A DNA stretch of 64,000 nt from an uncultured Lachnospiraceae bacterium (GTDB lineage Bacteria > Bacillota > Clostridia > Lachnospirales > Lachnospiraceae), in NCBI GenBank assembly GCA_934899185.1, contig CAKXYI010000004.1, forward strand, positions 85,185 through 149,184, written 5' to 3'. Position numbers and translations under genes: made by a program. The notes below the pieces were generated by a model, which worked only from the letters and a program-made list of their open reading frames with translations, was not told where the DNA came from and did not search any database. This document shows, piece after piece, positions 47,634-54,960 of the stretch (its first letter is position 1; each line of letters opens with the position of its first letter).

Positions 47634-48095
47634 ATGAAAGCAGAACGTCAGGCAAAGATCTTGGATCTGATCGTAAAAAAGGAGATTGGCACGCAGGAAG
47701 AATTGACCATGGAATTGGAACGTGCCGGATTTGTGGCAACACAAGCCACGGTTTCCCGAGACATTCGAGAGATGAAACTGACAAAGGTAGCCATGAGCGA
47801 TGGTAAACTCCGCTACGTGGCATATCGTAAGACCGAAGAGAAGATGGCGGAAAAATATATCCGCATTTTCCGGGATGGTTATGTGTCTATGGACAACGCA
47901 CAGAACATTCTTGTCATTAAGACCGTTTCCGGGATGGCAATGGCAGTGGCAGCAGCACTCGATCATATGGAATTGCCGGAGATCGTGGGCAGTATCGCCG
48001 GGGATGATACGATCATGTGCGCGGTTCGCAGTGTAGACGATACCATTGTGATCATGAGCAGATTAAGGAAACTAGTTGAGAATAAAAATGCTTAA
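47634..48095 (+). CDS. argR: Arginine repressor ArgR
   Basis: The 153-residue regulator has an N-terminal winged helix (about 1-70: RQAKILDLIVKKEIGTQEELTMELERAGFVATQATVSRDIREMKL) and a C-terminal arginine-binding hexamerisation domain (about 85-150; NILVIKTVSGMAMAVAAALD, GSIAGDDTIMCAVRS). It controls arginine synthesis and breakdown; argH at 54961 and the possible argD at the left edge are plausible targets, though no clear ARG box was found there. GAGGTAAGG precedes the ATG. Confidence 0.95.
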   Translation: MKAERQAKILDLIVKKEIGTQEELTMELERAGFVATQATVSRDIREMKLTKVAMSDGKLRYVAYRKTEEKMAEKYIRIFRDGYVSMDNAQNILVIKTVSGMAMAVAAALDHMELPEIVGSIAGDDTIMCAVRSVDDTIVIMSRLRKLVENKNA

Positions 48096-48115
48096 GAAGA
48101 GTGAAAGGAGCAAGT

Positions 48116-49792
48116 ATGCTTGAAAATTTACACGTCAAAAACCTTGCACTCATCGAGGAGGAGGACATCACCTTCTTGGACGGACTGCATATCCTGTCCG
48201 GAGAGACCGGTGCCGGAAAGTCCATTATTTTAGGGGCGCTAAGTCTGGCACTTGGGGGAAAGGTGTCAAAAGACATGTTGAGGGATCCCAGTAAGGAAGC
48301 CTTGGTCGAGGCTGTCTTCCGCATCACCAGGGACTCGCAGAGGAAGCAGTTGGCAGAACTGGATATCGAGCCTTATGATGATGAGGTCATCCTCAGCCGT
48401 AAGATCACGGAGAGCCGTAGTGTGGCAAAGATCAATGGCGAGATAGTACCGGCGATCAAGATGAAACAGGTGGGGGATATATTTTTGGATATCCATGGGC
48501 AGAATGACCATCAATCCTTGCTCCACAAAAAGAAGCATCTGGAAATGCTGGATGAGTATGCCAAAAATAAAGTGGGACCGCTCAAAGAGAGTATGCAGAC
48601 AGCCTACAAGACTTATGCCACAAAGCAGCAGGAATGGAAGGAAGCCAACCAGTTGGATGGCGACAGGGAGCGTGAGATCTCTTTCTTGGAGTATGAGATC
48701 AAAGAGATCACAGAGGCAAATCTTGAGATCGGTGAAGATGTGCGTTTTGAGAATCAATATCGCAGATTATCCAACAGCAAACGTATCATGGAGGCACTTT
48801 CAGAGGCATACCAGCAGACCAGCGGCAGTGATGGGGCATCGGAACAGGTAGGAAGGGCTGTGCAGCGTCTGCACCAGATCTTGTCTTATGACGAAGCCTT
48901 AGAGCCTATGTTTGAAAGTTTAAATGACATCGACAGCCTGCTTTCTGATTTTAACCGTGATCTGTCACAGTATATGGCTGAGGCAGAGTTTGACGAGGAA
49001 ATGTTTGCCCAGATCGATGGCAGACTCAATGAGATTAATCGCCTCAAGGATAAATATGGCGTCACCATCGAGGATATTCTGGCGGCAAAGCAGGAAAAGG
49101 AAGACCGCTTGGAAAAACTCATGCATCATGAAGCCTATCTTGCCAAGTTGACGCAGGACTTAAATGATGCAAAAAAGGAAGCAGAGGATGCAGCATTTGC
49201 CTTGTCCGGTATGCGCAAACGCTATGCCAAGGAACTCTCCGGCAAGGTAGAAGAAGCCCTGATGGATCTAAATTTTCTGGATGTGCATTTTTCTATGGAA
49301 TTTTTGCAGACAGATCATATCGGCATAGATGGTTATGACGATGCACAGTTTATGATCCGTACCAATCCGGGGGAGCCGATCCGTCCGCTCAAGGATATTG
49401 CATCCGGTGGTGAGATGTCACGTATCATGTTAGCAATAAAGACGGTGCTGGCAGAACATGATGATATTGATACTTTGATCTTTGATGAGATCGATGCCGG
49501 GATCAGTGGCCGTACAGCACAGGCAGTATCGGAGAAACTCCATCTGGTCGCAAAGGACCATCAGGTCATTTGTATCACCCACTTGCCACAGATCGCAGCC
49601 ATGGCAGACCATCATTATCTGATCCAGAAGGACGTGGTAGGAAATGAGACAATCTCTTCAATCGAGGCACTTTCTTATCATGACAGCATCAAGGAACTGG
49701 CGCGTATGCTTGGCGGAACGACCATCACGCAGACGGTCTTAGACAATGCCAAGGAGATGAAAGATCTGGCACAAGGCAAAAAAGATGTTTAA
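48116..49792 (+). CDS. recN: DNA repair protein RecN
   Basis: The 558-residue SMC-like ATPase acts at double-strand breaks. Walker A is SGETGAGKSIILGALSLALGG (about 28-48), and a coiled coil spans about 150-370. The signature and Walker B region is IASGGEMSRIMLAIKTVLAEHDDIDTLIFDEIDAGISGRTAQAVSEKL. The ATG at 48116 has AAAGGAG five bases upstream; the GTG at 48101 overlaps that site's upstream side and is rejected. A strong terminator follows. Confidence 0.96.
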   Translation: MLENLHVKNLALIEEEDITFLDGLHILSGETGAGKSIILGALSLALGGKVSKDMLRDPSKEALVEAVFRITRDSQRKQLAELDIEPYDDEVILSRKITESRSVAKINGEIVPAIKMKQVGDIFLDIHGQNDHQSLLHKKKHLEMLDEYAKNKVGPLKESMQTAYKTYATKQQEWKEANQLDGDREREISFLEYEIKEITEANLEIGEDVRFENQYRRLSNSKRIMEALSEAYQQTSGSDGASEQVGRAVQRLHQILSYDEALEPMFESLNDIDSLLSDFNRDLSQYMAEAEFDEEMFAQIDGRLNEINRLKDKYGVTIEDILAAKQEKEDRLEKLMHHEAYLAKLTQDLNDAKKEAEDAAFALSGMRKRYAKELSGKVEEALMDLNFLDVHFSMEFLQTDHIGIDGYDDAQFMIRTNPGEPIRPLKDIASGGEMSRIMLAIKTVLAEHDDIDTLIFDEIDAGISGRTAQAVSEKLHLVAKDHQVICITHLPQIAAMADHHYLIQKDVVGNETISSIEALSYHDSIKELARMLGGTTITQTVLDNAKEMKDLAQGKKDV

Positions 49793-49815
49793 AATAAGGC
49801 AAAACTAACATACTA

Positions 49816-49848
49816 AAGGAAGGACAAATGTCCTTCCTTTTCTTTTTT
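49816..49848 (+). terminator. Rho-independent terminator after recN
   Basis: A perfect 10-bp stem (AAGGAAGGAC/GTCCTTCCTT), AAAT loop, then T-rich TTCTTTTTT. It covers a false upstream start of spoIVB. Confidence 0.92.
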
Positions 49849-49863
49849 ATGGAGGTTTTGCTT

Positions 49864-51072
49864 ATGTTTGCATGGTATCAGAAAAATCGAAAAAAAACAG
49901 CCATAGCCTACGGCATTGTTTATGTCATAGCATGCTATTTTATGCTTTTATCCTATATTCCCAACGAGGTTGTTTTGCAAAAAGCCAGTGATAAGATCTC
50001 ATTGGCAGCACCCATCCGTGTGCAGGAAGCCCATACGGAAGAGACAGTGCAGACGGAGCGTGGAAGCGATGCCAAGGGCATACAAAAGACATATACCTGT
50101 AAACTGTTTGGACTGATTCCGATCGCGACCATGACCGGGACTGTTGTCGGTGATCAGTCAGTGGATGCGGTGGGAAGACCGGTCGGTATTTATCTGCAGA
50201 CCCAGGGTATTTATGTTGCCGGCTTAAAAGAAATCCAGACCGCATCCGGAGAAAAAGTATCTCCCTGTGCTTATATTTTGCAGGAGGGAGACTATATCAC
50301 GAAACTGGATGGAAAAGAACTTTCGGACAAGGAGGACTTGCAGGAGGCGGTAGGAACGTCAAAAGGGCAGGCTATGGTCTTGTCAGTTGTAAGACATGGG
50401 GAAGAAACGGAAGTCAAGGTCCTGCCGCAGGAAACGGAGGACGGCTCTTATAAGTTAGGCATCTGGGTCAAAGATGATGTGGCAGGGGTGGGAACCCTGA
50501 CCTATGTCAAGGAGGATGGCTCTTTTGGGGCGCTGGGACATGGAATCAGCGCGACATCGGGAAGTGAGGCGCTGAGCATGCAAGATGGTTATTTGTATGA
50601 AACCAGCATTACCGGAATCACGCCCAGTAGTATCGGTTCGCCGGGCGAGATCTCCGGTCTGATCCATTATGGCAGTGCGGCGCGGCTGGGTGAGATCACG
50701 CGCAATTCCAATGTGGGCATTTATGGCAAGATGAATGGTGCAGCAAAGATGGCTTATGCAGGAAACTCTTATGCGGTTGCCTATAAACAGGAGATCAAGC
50801 GGGAGGGGGCGACCATTCTGTTCGGAGAAGACGATGCGGTGGAGGCTTATCAGATCATGATCGACCAGATCGATTATGAACCAAAGGAAAAGAATAAATC
50901 TTTCGTCTTTCATGTGACGGATGAAAAACTCATCGACCAGATGGGTGGGATCGTCCAGGGCATGAGCGGTTCGCCCATCATTCAGGAAGGCAGGATCATT
51001 GGCGCAGTAACACACGTTTTTATTAATGATCCTACAAAAGGATACGGCATTTTCATTGAGGAAATGCTATAG
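49864..51072 (+). CDS. spoIVB: SpoIVB peptidase
   Basis: The 402-residue serine protease is exported from the forespore and triggers pro-sigma-K processing in the mother cell. It has an N-terminal transmembrane helix (about 13-31), a PDZ domain (about 120-190; LQEGDYITKLDGKELSDKEDL) and an S55 peptidase domain. The catalytic His is in FGALGHGIS (His226), the Ser in VQGMSGSPII (about 368), and NDPTKGYGIF ends the protein. The ATG at 49864 has GGAGG eight bases upstream; the ORF start at 49828 lies in the recN terminator. Gene order recN-spoIVB-spo0A is as in Bacillus. Confidence 0.95.
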   Translation: MFAWYQKNRKKTAIAYGIVYVIACYFMLLSYIPNEVVLQKASDKISLAAPIRVQEAHTEETVQTERGSDAKGIQKTYTCKLFGLIPIATMTGTVVGDQSVDAVGRPVGIYLQTQGIYVAGLKEIQTASGEKVSPCAYILQEGDYITKLDGKELSDKEDLQEAVGTSKGQAMVLSVVRHGEETEVKVLPQETEDGSYKLGIWVKDDVAGVGTLTYVKEDGSFGALGHGISATSGSEALSMQDGYLYETSITGITPSSIGSPGEISGLIHYGSAARLGEITRNSNVGIYGKMNGAAKMAYAGNSYAVAYKQEIKREGATILFGEDDAVEAYQIMIDQIDYEPKEKNKSFVFHVTDEKLIDQMGGIVQGMSGSPIIQEGRIIGAVTHVFINDPTKGYGIFIEEML

Positions 51073-51102
51073 GATTTGTAAATATCATTTTTCGCGACTA
51101 CT

Positions 51103-51109
51103 TTCGACA
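51103..51109 (-). promoter_or_regulatory. Candidate Spo0A box upstream of spo0A
   Basis: TGTCGAA on the minus strand matches the 0A-box core TGNCGAA. It lies 64 bases before the spo0A start, so autoregulation is plausible. A 6-bp inverted repeat (AGCATA/TATGCT, 51109-51129) follows. A single 7-base match can occur by chance. Confidence 0.45.
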
Positions 51110-51172
51110 GCATACATACAAAATATGCTGAATAATGAGGAACGTAGATTTTGAAGAAAGTAGGAGGATGGT

Positions 51173-51958
51173 ATGGACAAACTCAATGTGGCAATCGCAG
51201 ATGATAATGATCTGATGCGCCAGTTGCTAGACACCATCGTACAGTCGGATGAAGAACTTTCAGTAGTTGGAACAGCAAAAGATGGGGAAGAAGCATATCA
51301 GATGATCAAGGAGAAAGAGCCGGATGTGGTACTGCTTGATATTGTGATGCCAAAGATGGACGGACTGGGGGTTCTGGATAAAGTACAGCGGGATACGAGT
51401 ATCAAAAAGACACCGAACTTTATCATGGTTAGTGCCGTCAATCAGCCACAGGTCACAGAGGATGCCTTTGCTCTTGGGGCAGACTATTTTATCATGAAGC
51501 CCTTTGACAAAGATACGATCATTCAGCGGATTAAAAAGACGAGAAGAACCCGTGCCTTTGTAGAGCCCGGGCTTTACCAGAAAAAGACGAAGGAGCATAC
51601 CGAGGCTGCCTTAGAGGCGGATGTGACGAATATCATTCATGAGATCGGGGTACCGGCACATATCAAAGGATACCAGTACTTAAGGGATGCGATCGTGATG
51701 TCCGTGCAGGATATTGAGATGCTCAATTCCATTACGAAAGTCTTGTATCCAACGATCGCAAAGAAATATGATACGACCACGAGCCGTGTGGAGCGTGCCA
51801 TCCGTCATGCAATCGAGGTGGCATGGAGCCGGGGCAGGATGGATACCATTGATGCACTGTTTGGATACACCATCAATCATGGCAAGGGCAAGCCGACCAA
51901 TTCGGAATTTATCGCCCTGATCACAGATAAGATCCGCTTGGATTACAAATTACGCTAG
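51173..51958 (+). CDS. spo0A: Sporulation master regulator Spo0A
   Basis: The 261-residue response regulator has a receiver domain with phospho-acceptor Asp56 ([18 protein letters not shown]), Asp10-Asp11 and Lys in [11 protein letters not shown] linker and the Spo0A-specific DNA-binding domain follow (about 145-261; [36 protein letters not shown]). Phosphorylated Spo0A commits the cell to sporulation. No phosphorelay genes are nearby, as expected for Clostridia where orphan kinases act directly. GTAGGAGG precedes the ATG. Confidence 0.98.
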   Translation: MDKLNVAIADDNDLMRQLLDTIVQSDEELSVVGTAKDGEEAYQMIKEKEPDVVLLDIVMPKMDGLGVLDKVQRDTSIKKTPNFIMVSAVNQPQVTEDAFALGADYFIMKPFDKDTIIQRIKKTRRTRAFVEPGLYQKKTKEHTEAALEADVTNIIHEIGVPAHIKGYQYLRDAIVMSVQDIEMLNSITKVLYPTIAKKYDTTTSRVERAIRHAIEVAWSRGRMDTIDALFGYTINHGKGKPTNSEFIALITDKIRLDYKLR

Positions 51959-51972
51959 GCAGGAGGTAAGCC

Positions 51973-52066
51973 AGAGGGACGTTCCTTTTGCCATGGGGAG
52001 CGTTCCGATTGGACTGGGGATATCGCTGCACTGCGCCAACTCCAAGTTTAAAGGAACGCCTCTTAG
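51973..52066 (+). other. Structured spacer between spo0A and tRNA-Thr
   Basis: Arms 51973-51989 (AGAGGGACGTTCCTTTT) and 52047-52065 (TTTAAAGGAACGCCTCTTA) can form a stem of about 14 bp. A second inner stem (TTGGA/TCCAA) lies within the loop. Only ATTTT follows, so it is a poor intrinsic terminator. The GGGACGTTCCTTTT arm resembles short inverted repeats that are dispersed in Clostridia genomes. The ORF that runs through it and the tRNA is not credible. Confidence 0.5.
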
Positions 52067-52090
52067 ATTTTCAAAAAGATAAAAAAATCG

Positions 52091-52119
52091 TTGCCAAAAC
52101 AGAAAACTTTCGATATAAT
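52091..52119 (+). promoter_or_regulatory. Sigma-A promoter of tRNA-Thr
   Basis: TTGCCA, 17 bases, TATAAT; the predicted start is about three bases before the tRNA. Confidence 0.75.
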
Positions 52120-52128
52120 AAATTCGTT

Positions 52129-52201
52129 GCTCCGATAGCTCAGTTGGTAGAGCACTTCACTCGTAATGAAGGGGTCGTCAGTTCGAGTCTGATTCGGAGC
52201 T
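52129..52201 (+). tRNA. tRNA-Thr (anticodon CGT)
   Basis: A 73-base cloverleaf: acceptor GCTCCGA/TCGGAGC, D stem GCTC/GAGC, anticodon stem CTTCA/TGAAG with loop CTCGTAA, T stem GTCAG/CTGAT with TTCGAGT. Anticodon CGT reads ACG (threonine). CCA is not encoded; a T run follows at once and can end transcription. Confidence 0.95.
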
Positions 52202-52235
52202 TTTTCCATTTGCGCATGTCTGAATCGGAGGGTTT

Positions 52236-53165
52236 ATGACATACGAAATATTTAAAAAGGAATTGATTTCCTTGCTTGAGGAGAGGATTGACGCGGATCA
52301 GGAGATTGATGTGCACCCTGTTCTCAAGAACAACGATCTATGGTTAGACGGACTGAGTATCCTTCAGTCATCCGTCAACATTTCCCCAACCATTTATTTA
52401 CATACGTGTTATGAGATTTTTCAGGACGGTTCGTCCCTGACAGAAATCGCAGACCGTATACTCACCAGTTTTGCCGAGTATCGCTTGAAAGAAGATGTGG
52501 ATCTTTCTTTTTTTACAGACTTTACCAAAGTGCGGGAACATATTATCTACAAGTTGGTCAATATGGAAAAGAACAAGGAACTTTTGGCAGAAGTGCCATT
52601 TGTTCCCTATTTGGATCTGGCAGTGGTCTTTTGTTATTATCTCATGGCAGATGAGATCTTTCCTGAGCAGGAGACGACAAGTAATGCCTCTATATTGATC
52701 CGAAATGATATGCTGGACACCTGGCAGATCACGCCGAAGGAACTCTTATCTTATGCCCGCCGTAACACACCGAAGTTACTCGCACCTAAGATGCATTCTT
52801 TTTCTGGGCTGGTGGAATCCATGATGGAGGCGGCAGGGGCAAGTCTGTCGGAGGTCGAGGACATGGAAGATTTGGCGGATTTCCAGATGTATGTGCTGAC
52901 CAATGCCAACCAGTATTTTGGGGCGGCAGTTATGTTGTATCCGCAGATCATGAAAAAGTGCGCGGAGGTGGCGGAAAGTGATTTCGTTATTTTGCCGAGC
53001 AGTGTGCATGAGTTGATCTTGCTGCCTTACCAAAACCGCTTTGATCTGGAGGAGATGTCTGCGCTGGTGCGACAGGTGAATGCTACTTGCGTGATGCCGG
53101 AAGAGGTTCTTTCCGACCATGTATATTATTATGACCATGTCAACAATCGTGTCAGTTATTCCTGA
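52236..53165 (+). CDS. DUF5688-like protein of unknown function
   Basis: The 309-residue soluble, acidic protein has no signal peptide or transmembrane helix. Its sequence pattern (KNNDLWLDGLSIL..NISPTIYLHTCYEIFQDG, then FVPYLDLAVVFCYYL and MYVLTNANQYFGAAVMLYP) resembles the DUF5688 family that is common in Lachnospiraceae; I rely on memory of the family, not a search. No catalytic motif is apparent. The C-terminal half (PSSVHELILLPYQN) looks like a beta-rich regulatory or binding domain. GGAGGG precedes the ATG. Its stop codon overlaps the first base of the direct repeat that bounds the following toxin-antitoxin cassette. Confidence 0.65.
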   Translation: MTYEIFKKELISLLEERIDADQEIDVHPVLKNNDLWLDGLSILQSSVNISPTIYLHTCYEIFQDGSSLTEIADRILTSFAEYRLKEDVDLSFFTDFTKVREHIIYKLVNMEKNKELLAEVPFVPYLDLAVVFCYYLMADEIFPEQETTSNASILIRNDMLDTWQITPKELLSYARRNTPKLLAPKMHSFSGLVESMMEAAGASLSEVEDMEDLADFQMYVLTNANQYFGAAVMLYPQIMKKCAEVAESDFVILPSSVHELILLPYQNRFDLEEMSALVRQVNATCVMPEEVLSDHVYYYDHVNNRVSYS

Positions 53166-53184
53166 TGAGAAAAGGTGGTAGTTG
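53164..53184 (+). repeat. Left 21-bp direct repeat flanking the toxin-antitoxin cassette
   Basis: Exact copy of 53917-53937 (GATGAGAAAAGGTGG then TAGTTG). Its last three bases form the TTG of the toxin promoter's -35 element. Flanking bases differ (T before and A after, against A and T at the right copy). Confidence 0.9.
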
Positions 53185-53210
53185 ACAATATGGCATATAT
53201 GCCATATGAT
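53182..53210 (+). promoter_or_regulatory. Sigma-A promoter of the toxin-antitoxin pair
   Basis: TTGACA, 17 bases, TATGAT. The spacer holds a perfect palindrome. The -35 hexamer is split between repeat (TTG) and cassette (ACA). Confidence 0.8.
53188..53207 (+). promoter_or_regulatory. 20-bp palindromic operator in the toxin-antitoxin promoter
   Basis: Perfect palindrome, half-site ATATGGCATA, occupying the spacer and the first three bases of the -10 element. This is the expected place for autorepression by an antitoxin or antitoxin-toxin complex. Confidence 0.75.
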
Positions 53211-53222
53211 AAAGGAGAAAGC

Positions 53223-53591
53223 ATGGTTGGTTTTACAGTAATAGCATATGAAAAGGAAGACGGCACAGTTCCGGTAGAAGAATTCCTTGATTCTGTGGAT
53301 CCTAAGATGCGAGCGAAAATATATGGTTTATTAAAGATATTGCAGGAAAAAGGGAATGAGATCAGAGAACCATATAGTAAACATTTGGAAAGTGGTATTT
53401 TTGAATTGCGCTGTAAATTTGGTGGTGATATAACCAGAGTTTTGTACTTTTTCTATTATGATGGGAAGATTGTATTGACAAATGGTTTTGTGAAGAAGAC
53501 GCAGAAAACCCCCAAATATGAGATACAACTTGCAAAAGATAGACGAGAGGATTTTATAGAAAGGATGCAAAAAAATGAGAACGTTGGATGA
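53223..53591 (+). CDS. RelE/ParE-type (HigB, Gp49-like) toxin
   Basis: The 122-residue protein matches the phage-derived Gp49-like/HigB toxins of the RelE superfamily (PVEEFLDSVDPKMRAKIYGLLKILQEKGNEIREPYSKHLESGIFELRCKFGGDITRVLYFF, then VLTNGFVKKTQKTP). Such toxins cleave mRNA on the ribosome. It precedes its antitoxin, the higBA order, and overlaps it by 17 bases. The ATG at 53223 has AAAGGAG five bases upstream; an ORF start at 53175 lies in the promoter and is rejected. Base composition is visibly more A+T-rich than the neighbouring genes. Confidence 0.9.
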   Translation: MVGFTVIAYEKEDGTVPVEEFLDSVDPKMRAKIYGLLKILQEKGNEIREPYSKHLESGIFELRCKFGGDITRVLYFFYYDGKIVLTNGFVKKTQKTPKYEIQLAKDRREDFIERMQKNENVG

Positions 53592-53862
53592 TATGCTTTC
53601 TAAACAGTTGCAGGATGAAGAATTCAAAAAAGAATATGAAGATATTCAGCCGGAAATGGATGTCATAAGGGCTATTGTAGATGCAAGGACTACATGTCAT
53701 ATGACGCAAGCGGAACTGGCACAGCGCACCGGTATTAATCAGGCAGATATTAGCAAATTGGAGAATGGAACAAGAAATCCGTCGGTCAATTTGTTGAAAA
53801 GGTTAGCTGCGGGCATGGATATGGTACTTAAGATTGAATTTGTACCTAAACAAAAGGTGTAA
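53575..53862 (+). CDS. XRE-family antitoxin (HigA-like)
   Basis: The 95-residue protein has a helix-turn-helix of the Cro/C1 (XRE) type at about 45-92 (TQAELAQRTGINQADISKLENGTRNPSVNLLKRLA), preceded by an acidic N-terminal region that probably wraps the toxin. It should neutralise the upstream HigB-like toxin and repress the shared promoter through the 53188-53207 palindrome. The start overlaps the toxin frame. Confidence 0.9.
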   Translation: MRTLDDMLSKQLQDEEFKKEYEDIQPEMDVIRAIVDARTTCHMTQAELAQRTGINQADISKLENGTRNPSVNLLKRLAAGMDMVLKIEFVPKQKV

Positions 53863-53916
53863 GTTGGTATCGTGTGAGACGTGACTAGATAGGGAAAACA
53901 AATATGAATAACAAAA

Positions 53917-53937
53917 GATGAGAAAAGGTGGTAGTTG
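53917..53937 (+). repeat. Right 21-bp direct repeat flanking the toxin-antitoxin cassette
   Basis: Identical to 53164-53184. The cassette between the copies is 732 bases and contains only the toxin promoter and the two genes. The final TTG again begins a -35 element, here for the next gene. Confidence 0.9.
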
Positions 53938-53963
53938 TTTCTTCTTTTAAAACTTGCTATAAT
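53935..53963 (+). promoter_or_regulatory. Sigma-A promoter of the small membrane protein and queH
   Basis: TTGTTT, 17 bases, TATAAT. The -35 starts in the last three bases of the direct repeat, which suggests the original promoter of this gene was copied in part when the cassette arrived. Confidence 0.7.
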
Positions 53964-53998
53964 GGGCTAAGTGAAAAGAACAGGAGAGGACACTGAAA

Positions 53999-54316
53999 AT
54001 GACAAAAGCAATCAAAGTATTTAAAAATAAACCAATCATACCACTTGGCATCTTTCTGGCGGTGACCGTTGTATTGATCGTTGTAAGTTATGCGGCATTA
54101 AATATTCCGATCGTGGCAATCTGTTCGATCGCCATTTTGGAAGCTCTGCTCAGTGCGCTTTTAAATCGGATTCCGGTATGGGTACATGGGCTTCTTGTGA
54201 TCGCACAGATCGCAGCGGGATTTATCTTTGGCAGAGCCGTTTTTATGGTGCTTATGGCAATCGTATATGTACTGGCTGTAGCATTTTTATATCTTTGGAC
54301 ATCTGAGGAAGCATAG
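53999..54316 (+). CDS. Small membrane protein of unknown function
   Basis: I do not recognise this 105-residue protein. It has a basic N-terminus (MTKAIKVFKNKP) and three to four hydrophobic helices (about 14-32, 37-55, 60-75, 80-100) with almost no loops. No motif points to a function. AGGAGAGG lies upstream of the ATG. It is three bases from queH and is probably cotranscribed with it. Confidence 0.75.
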   Translation: MTKAIKVFKNKPIIPLGIFLAVTVVLIVVSYAALNIPIVAICSIAILEALLSALLNRIPVWVHGLLVIAQIAAGFIFGRAVFMVLMAIVYVLAVAFLYLWTSEEA

Positions 54317-54319
54317 TAC

Positions 54320-54955
54320 ATGAAGCAGAATTATCAACGTCTTTTGGATCAAACGATTCTTCAATTGCAGGAGCAGGGCAGGGTGCCGAGACTTCTTTTG
54401 CACGCCTGCTGTGCTCCTTGCAGTTCTTATGTCCTAGAGTATCTGTCTGCTTATTTTTCTATTACCGTATTCTATTACAATCCCAATATTTACCCGGATG
54501 AAGAATATAACAAGCGCGTGGCAGAGCAAAAGACCTTTATCGAGCGTTTCTCGGCAAAGCATCCGATTTCTTTTGTGGAGGGAGACTTTGACAAGGATCG
54601 CTTTTATGACGTGACCAGGGGGCTGGAGAACGAGCCGGAGGGCGGAAAGCGGTGTGGGCAGTGTTTTCGTCTTCGTTTGGAAGAGACGGCAAAACTGGCA
54701 AAAGAAATGCAGATGGACTATTTTACGACAACACTTTCCATCAGTCCTATGAAAAATGCACAGATGCTCAATGAAATCGGCGGAGCACTGGCAGACGACT
54801 ATGGCATTTTGTATTTATATTCGGATTTTAAGAAACGCGAAGGCTATAAGCGCAGCGTGGAATTATCAAAAGAGTATGGCATGTATCGGCAGGACTACTG
54901 TGGATGTGTGTTTTCATATCGTAGCAGACAGCAGGAAAAAGAGGAAAGGAAATAA
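54320..54955 (+). CDS. queH: Epoxyqueuosine reductase QueH
   Basis: The 211-residue protein performs the last step of queuosine tRNA modification and is a non-homologous replacement for QueG. The paired cysteines HACCAPCSSY (about 29-38), CGQCFRLRLEET (about 112-123) and YRQDYCGCVFS (near 190-200) are the cluster and metal ligands of the DUF208/QueH family. Start ATG lies three bases after the membrane gene's stop. queC, queD and queE are not in the window. Confidence 0.92.
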   Translation: MKQNYQRLLDQTILQLQEQGRVPRLLLHACCAPCSSYVLEYLSAYFSITVFYYNPNIYPDEEYNKRVAEQKTFIERFSAKHPISFVEGDFDKDRFYDVTRGLENEPEGGKRCGQCFRLRLEETAKLAKEMQMDYFTTTLSISPMKNAQMLNEIGGALADDYGILYLYSDFKKREGYKRSVELSKEYGMYRQDYCGCVFSYRSRQQEKEERK

Positions 54956-54960
54956 GTATT

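Noticed and set aside
51988..52239. 83-codon ORF downstream of spo0A
   Set aside because: It runs through the tRNA-Thr gene and the folded spacer and has no ribosome site; the tRNA explains the sequence.
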